The translations under genes were made by a program, and so were the position numbers. From Nemertoderma westbladi (taxonomy: Eukaryota > Xenacoelomorpha > Nemertodermatida > Nemertodermatidae): a stretch of DNA of 37,849 nt. Shown one piece after another: positions 32,701 to 37,849 of the stretch; positions within the stretch are counted from its first letter, which is position 1; each line of letters opens with the position of its first letter. The notes below the pieces were generated by a model. That model saw only the letters and a list, made by a program, of their open reading frames with translations. It searched no databases and had not been told where the DNA came from. The DNA lies in NCBI GenBank assembly GCA_032718475.1, contig JAUCBJ010000255.1, forward strand, positions 1 to 37,849. Direction: 5' to 3'.

Positions 32701-34308
32701 AACCATAGGAACGCCACCTTTAACACTATACATGGAACCATAGGAACGCCACCTTTAACACTATCCATGTAACCATAGGAACGCCAACTTTAACACTATA
32801 CATGTAACCATAGGAACGCCACCTTTAACACTATCCATGTAACCATAGGAACGCCACCGTTAACACTATCCATGTAACCATAGGAACGCCACCGTTAAAA
32901 ATATAAACGTAACCATAGGAACGCCACCTTTAACACTATACATGGAACCATAGGAACGCCACCGTTAACACTATACATGTAACCATAGGAACGCCACCGT
33001 TAACACTATACATGGAACCATAGGAACGCCACCGTTAACACTATACATGTAACCATAGGAACGCCACCTTTAACACTATACATGTAACCATAGGAACGCC
33101 ACCGTTAACACTATACATGGAACCATAGGAACGCCACCGTTAAAAATATACATGTAACCATAGGAACGCCACCTTTAACACTATCCATGTAACCATAGGA
33201 ACGCCACCGTTAACACTATCCATGTAACCATAGGAACGCCACCGTTAGCACTGTCCATGTAACCATAGGAACGCCACCTTTAACACTATACATGTAACCA
33301 TAGGAACGCCACCGTTAACACTATACATGTAACCATAGGAACGCCACCGTTAAAAATATACATGTAACCATAGGAACGCCACCTTTAACACTATCCATGT
33401 AACCATAGGAACGCCACCGTTAACACTATCCATGTAACCATAGGAACGCCACCGTTAACACTATCCATGTAACCATAGGAACGCCACCTTTAACACTATA
33501 CATGTAACCATAGGAACGCCACCTTTAACACTATCCATGTAACCATAGGAACGCCACCGTTAACACTATCCATGTAACCATAGGATCGCCACCGTTAACA
33601 CTATCCATGTAACCATAGGAACGCCACCTTTAACACTATACATGGAACCATAGGAACGCCACCGTTAAAACTATACATGTAACCATAGGAACGCCACCTT
33701 TAACACTATACATGTAACCATAGGAACGCCACCGTTAACACTATCCATGTAACCATAGGAACGCCACCGTTAACACTATCCATGTAACCATAGGAACGCC
33801 ACCTTTAACACTATACATGGAACCATAGGAACGCCACCGTTAACACTATCCATGTAACCATAGGAACGCCAACTTTAACACTATACATGGAACCATAGGA
33901 ACGCCACCGTTAACACTATCCATGTAACCATAGGAACGCCACCTTTAACACTATACATGGAACCATAGGAACGCCACCGTTAACACTATCCATGTAACCA
34001 TAGGAACGCCACCGTTAACACTATCCATGTAACCATAGGAACGCCACCTTTCACACTATACATGGAACCAAAGGAACGCCACCGTTAACACTATCCATGT
34101 AACCATAGGAACGCCACCTTTAACACTATACATGGAACCATAGGAACGCCACCGTTAACACTATCCATGTAACCATAGGAACGCCACCGTTAACACTATC
34201 CATGTAACCATAGGAACGCCACCGTTAACACTATCCATGTAACCATAGGAACGCCACCGTTAACACTATCCATGTAACCATAGGAACGCCACCTTTAACA
34301 CTATCCAT
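29799..34308. repeat. 35-bp minisatellite (about 129 copies)
   Basis: The monomer is 35 bases: CCATAGGAACGCCACC, then TTTAACACTATACATGTAA or variants. Alternative states are TTT or GTT after CCACC, ACACTA or AAAATA, TAC or TCC, and TGTAA or TGGAA. The variants recur in blocks, so local higher-order duplication is present. The array starts 167 bases from the S3 acceptor and ends about 17 bases from the donor of the S2 exon, filling nearly the whole 4.7 kb intron. It has no coding frame and no spacers of the CRISPR kind. Confidence 0.97.
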
Positions 34309-34320
34309 ACACATAAACAA

Positions 34321-37300
34321 CCAACCTTTCCGAATCCGATGAGTTTCATGACGGCCTCCACAGTAAATATCAACCAACCTTTCTGAATCCGATGAGTTTC
34401 ATGACGGCCTCCACAGTAAATATCAACCAACCTTTCTGAATCCGATGAGTTTCATGACGGCCTCCACAGTAAATATCACACATAAACAACCAACCTTTCT
34501 GAATCCGATGAGTTTCATGACGGCCTCCACAGTAAATATCACACATAAACAACCAACCTTTCTGAATCCGATGAGTTTCATGACGGCCTCCACAGTAAAT
34601 ATCAACCAACCTTTCTGAATCCGATGAGTTTCATGACGGCCTCCACAGTAAATATCACACATAAACAACCAACCTTTCTGAATCCGATGAGTTTCATGAC
34701 GGCCTCCACAGTAAATATCACACATAAACAACCAACCTTTCTGAATCCGATGAGTTTCATGACGGCCTCCACAGTAAATATCAACCAACCTTTCAGAATC
34801 CGATGAGTTTCATGACGGCCTCCACAGTAAATATCAACCAACCTTTCTGAATCCGATGAGTTTCATGACGGCCTCCACAGTAAATATCAACCAACCTTTC
34901 TGAATCCGATGAGTTTCATGACGGCCTCCACAGTAAATATCAACCAACCTTTCTGAATCCGATGAGTTTCATGACGGCCTCCACAGTAAATATCAACCAA
35001 CCTTTCTGAATCCGATGAGTTTCATGACGGCCTCCACAGTAAATATCACACATAAACAACCAACCTTTCTGAATCCGATGAGTTTCATGACGGCCTCCAC
35101 AGTAAATATCACACATAAACAACCAACCTTTCTGAATCCGATGAGTTTCATGACGGCCTCCACAGTAAATATCACACATAAACAACCAACCTTTCTGAAT
35201 CCGATAAGTTTCATGACGGCCTCCACAGTAAATATCAACCAACCTTTCTGAATCCGATGAGTTTCATGACGGCCTCCACAGTAAATATCAACCAACCTTT
35301 CTGAATCCGATGAGTTTCATGACGGCCTCCACAGTAAATATCAACCAACCTTTCTGAATCCGATGAGTTTCATGACGGCCTCCACAGTAAATATCACACA
35401 TAAACAACCAACCTTTCTGAATCCGATGAGTTTCATGACGGCCTCCACAGTAAATATCAACCAACCTTTCTGAATCCGATGAGTTTCATGACGGCCTCCA
35501 CAGTAAATATCAACCAACCTTTCTGAATCCGATGAGTTTCATGACGGCCTCCACAGTAAATATCACACATAAACAACCAACCTTTCTGAATCCGATGAGT
35601 TTCATGACGGCCTCCACAGTAAATATCACACATAAACAACCAACCTTTCTGAATCCGATGAGTTTCATGACGGCCTCCACAGTAAATATCACACATAAAC
35701 AACCAACCTTTCTGAATCCGATAAGTTTCATGACGGCCTCCACAGTAAATATCAACCAACCTTTCTGAATCCGATGAGTTTCATGACGGCCTCCACAGTA
35801 AATATCACACATAAACAACCAACCTTTCTGAATCCGATGAGTTTCATGACGGCCTCCACAGTAAATATCACACATAAACAACCAACCTTTCTGAATCCGA
35901 TGAGTTTCATGACGGCCTCCACAGTAAATATCAACCAACCTTTCAGAATCCGATGAGTTTCATGACGGCCTCCACAGTAAATATCAACCAACCTTTCTGA
36001 ATCCGATGAGTTTCATGACGGCCTCCACAGTAAATATCAACCAACCTTTCTGAATCCGATGAGTTTCATGACGGCCTCCACAGTAAATATCAACCAACCT
36101 TTCTGAATCCGATGAGTTTCATGACGGCCTCCACAGTAAATATCAACCAACCTTTCTGAATCCGATGAGTTTCATGACGGCCTCCACAGTAAATATCACA
36201 CATAAACAACCAACCTTTCTGAATCCGATGAGTTTCATGACGGCCTCCACAGTAAATATCACACATAAACAACCAACCTTTCTGAATCCGATGAGTTTCA
36301 TGACGGCCTCCACAGTAAATATCAACCAACCTTTCTGAATCCGATGAGTTTCATGACGGCCTCCACAGTAAATATCACACATAAACAACCAACCTTTCTG
36401 AATACGAAGAGTTTCATGACGGCCTCCACAGTAAATATCAACCAACCTTTCTGAATCCGATGAGTTTCATGACGGCCTCCACAGTAAATATCAACCAACC
36501 TTTCTGAATCCGATGAGTTTCATGACGGCCTCCACAGTAAATATCACACATAAACAACCAACCTTTCTGAATCCGATGAGTTTCATGACGGCCTCCACAG
36601 TAAATATCACACATAAACAACCAACCTTTCTGAATCCGATGAGTTTCATGACGGCCTCCACAGTAAATATCACACATAAACAACCAACCTTTCTGAATCC
36701 GATGAGTTTCATGACGGCCTCCACAGTAAATATCAACCAACCTTTCTGAATCCGATGAGTTTCATGACGGCCTCCACAGTAAATATCACACATAAACAAC
36801 CAACCTTTCTGAATACGAAGAGTTTCATGACGGCCTCCACAGTAAATATCAACCAACCTTTCTGAATCCGATGAGTTTCATGACGGCCTCCACAGTAAAT
36901 ATCAACCAACCTTTCTGAATCCGATGAGTTTCATGACGGCCTCCACAGTAAATATCACACATAAACAACCAACCTTTCTGAATCCGATGAGTTTCATGAC
37001 GGCCTCCACAGTAAATATCACACATAAACAACCAACCTTTCTGAATCCGATGAGTTTCATGACGGCCTCCACAGTAAATATCACACATAAACAACCAACC
37101 TTTCTGAATCCGATGAGTTTCATGACGGCCTCCACAGTAAATATCACACATAAACAACCAACCTTTCTGAATCCGATGAGTTTCATGACGGCCTCCACAG
37201 TAAATATCAACCAACCTTTCTGAATCCGATGAGTTTCATGACGGCCTCCACAGTAAATATCAACCAACCTTTCTGAATCCGATGAGTTTCATGACGGCCT

Positions 37301-37849
37301 CCACAGTAAATATCACACATAAACAACCAACCTTTCTGAATCCGATGAGTTTCATGACGGCCTCCACAGTAAATATCACACATAAACAACCAACCTTTCT
37401 GAATCCGATGAGTTTCATGACGGCCTCCACAGTAAATATCACACATAAACAACCAACCTTTCTGAATCCGATGAGTTTCATGACGGCCTCCACAGTAAAT
37501 ATCACACATAAACAACCAACCTTTCTGAATCCGATGAGTTTCATGACGGCCTCCACAGTAAATATCAACCAACCTTTCTGAATCCGATGAGTTTCATGAC
37601 GGCCTCCACAGTAAATATCACACATAAACAACCAACCTTTCTGAATACGAAGAGTTTCATGACGGCCTCCACAGTAAATATCAACCAACCTTTCTGAATC
37701 CGATGAGTTTCATGACGGCCTCCACAGTAAATATCAACCAACCTTTCTGAATCCGATGAGTTTCATGACGGCCTCCACAGTAAATATCACACATAAACAA
37801 CCAACCTTTCTGAATCCGATGAGTTTCATGACGGCCTCCACAGTAAATA
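34321..37849 (-). repeat. 53/63-bp tandem array made of the S2 exon end, its splice donor and intron start (60 complete units, open at right edge)
   Basis: Two unit lengths alternate irregularly: 30 short units of 53 bases and 30 long units of 63 bases, then a partial unit at the edge. On the minus strand each unit contains 45 bases encoding IFTVEAVMKLIGFRK (domain IV S2 of the calcium channel), then the donor-like AAAG|GTTGGTTG. Long units carry ten more intron bases (TTTATGTGTG) before the next copy. Rare variants include CTC to CTT in the Leu codon (near 35205 and 35722), an FRK-to-stop variant (near 34794 and 35944) and AATACGAAG (near 36401, 36812 and 37644). Copies have no acceptor, so they cannot be spliced as separate exons. 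Confidence 0.95.
34326..34370 (-). CDS. Cav2: Cav2-type calcium channel, end of the domain IV S2 exon (leftmost array copy)
   Basis: The leftmost copy encodes IFTVEAVMKLIGFGK and ends at AAG|GTTGGT, followed by unique intron sequence (TTTATGTGTATGG) that leads into the 35-bp array. It ends in phase 0, matching the start of the S3 exon (YYFYEMWNIFD), and the combined order agrees with S2-S3 of domain IV. This copy alone has GGA (Gly) where the other copies have AGA (Arg). The 5' part of the exon (S1-S2) lies beyond the window, past the array. Whether this copy or the one joined to the exon 5' part is used in mRNA cannot be decided here. Confidence 0.75.

Noticed and set aside
29799-34308. CRISPR array
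   Set aside because: The 35-base units abut directly with no unique spacers, and the context is a spliced animal gene. It is a minisatellite; the same applies to the 44-base array.
34321-37849. Many open frames on both strands in the 53/63-bp array, such as repeated MSFMTASTVNITHKQ
   Set aside because: They result from a 63-base unit divisible by three. The plus-strand version is the antisense of the calcium-channel S2 code, and frames break at each 53-base unit. No independent gene is supported.

Overview
The window is nuclear DNA from an animal, most likely an invertebrate. Three things support this: spliced exons of a Cav2-type voltage-gated calcium channel with GT/AG introns and the standard genetic code, a mixture of Ty3/gypsy, BEL/Pao and non-LTR retroelements plus tRNA-derived SINEs, and very long minisatellites. 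There is no bacterial operon structure. The species cannot be named from the sequence.

The backbone of the window is one gene on the minus strand: the fourth homologous repeat (domain IV) of a Cav2-like calcium channel alpha-1 subunit. Its exons run from right to left: the end of the S2 exon (34326-34370 and beyond), S3 (29542-29631), S4-S5 (28486-28686), the start of the pore loop (28274-28371), and selectivity filter to S6 (7121-7325). Reading phases match at every junction, including one arginine codon split across a 20.9 kb intron. Upstream exons lie beyond the right edge, and the next downstream exon is not in the window, so it must lie beyond the left edge.

The introns are dominated by three unrelated minisatellites. 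A 44-bp repeat (about 336 copies, 7352-8993 and 14670-27820) fills most of the pore-loop intron. A 35-bp repeat (about 129 copies, 29799-34308) fills the S2-S3 intron. A 53/63-bp repeat (60 complete copies and a partial one, 34321-37849, running off the window) is built from the coding end of the S2 exon, its splice donor and the first 8 or 18 bases of the intron. It is therefore a tandemly amplified piece of a channel exon.

Nested in the 44-bp array is a 5'-truncated BEL/Pao element (8994-14669, with a 3' LTR), which is split by an antisense, 5'-truncated LINE (9768-12180) that keeps an open reverse-transcriptase frame. Left of the S6 exon, on the opposite strand and apparently inside the next calcium-channel intron, is an intact 471-codon single-exon gene for a membrane protein resembling the MOLO1 family (5630-7045). 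The left 5 kb holds degraded mobile DNA: a gag-like relic, a tRNA-derived SINE head, a 94-bp tandem repeat, a frameshifted gypsy gag-protease-RT fragment, a second SINE and a 105-bp-arm foldback element.
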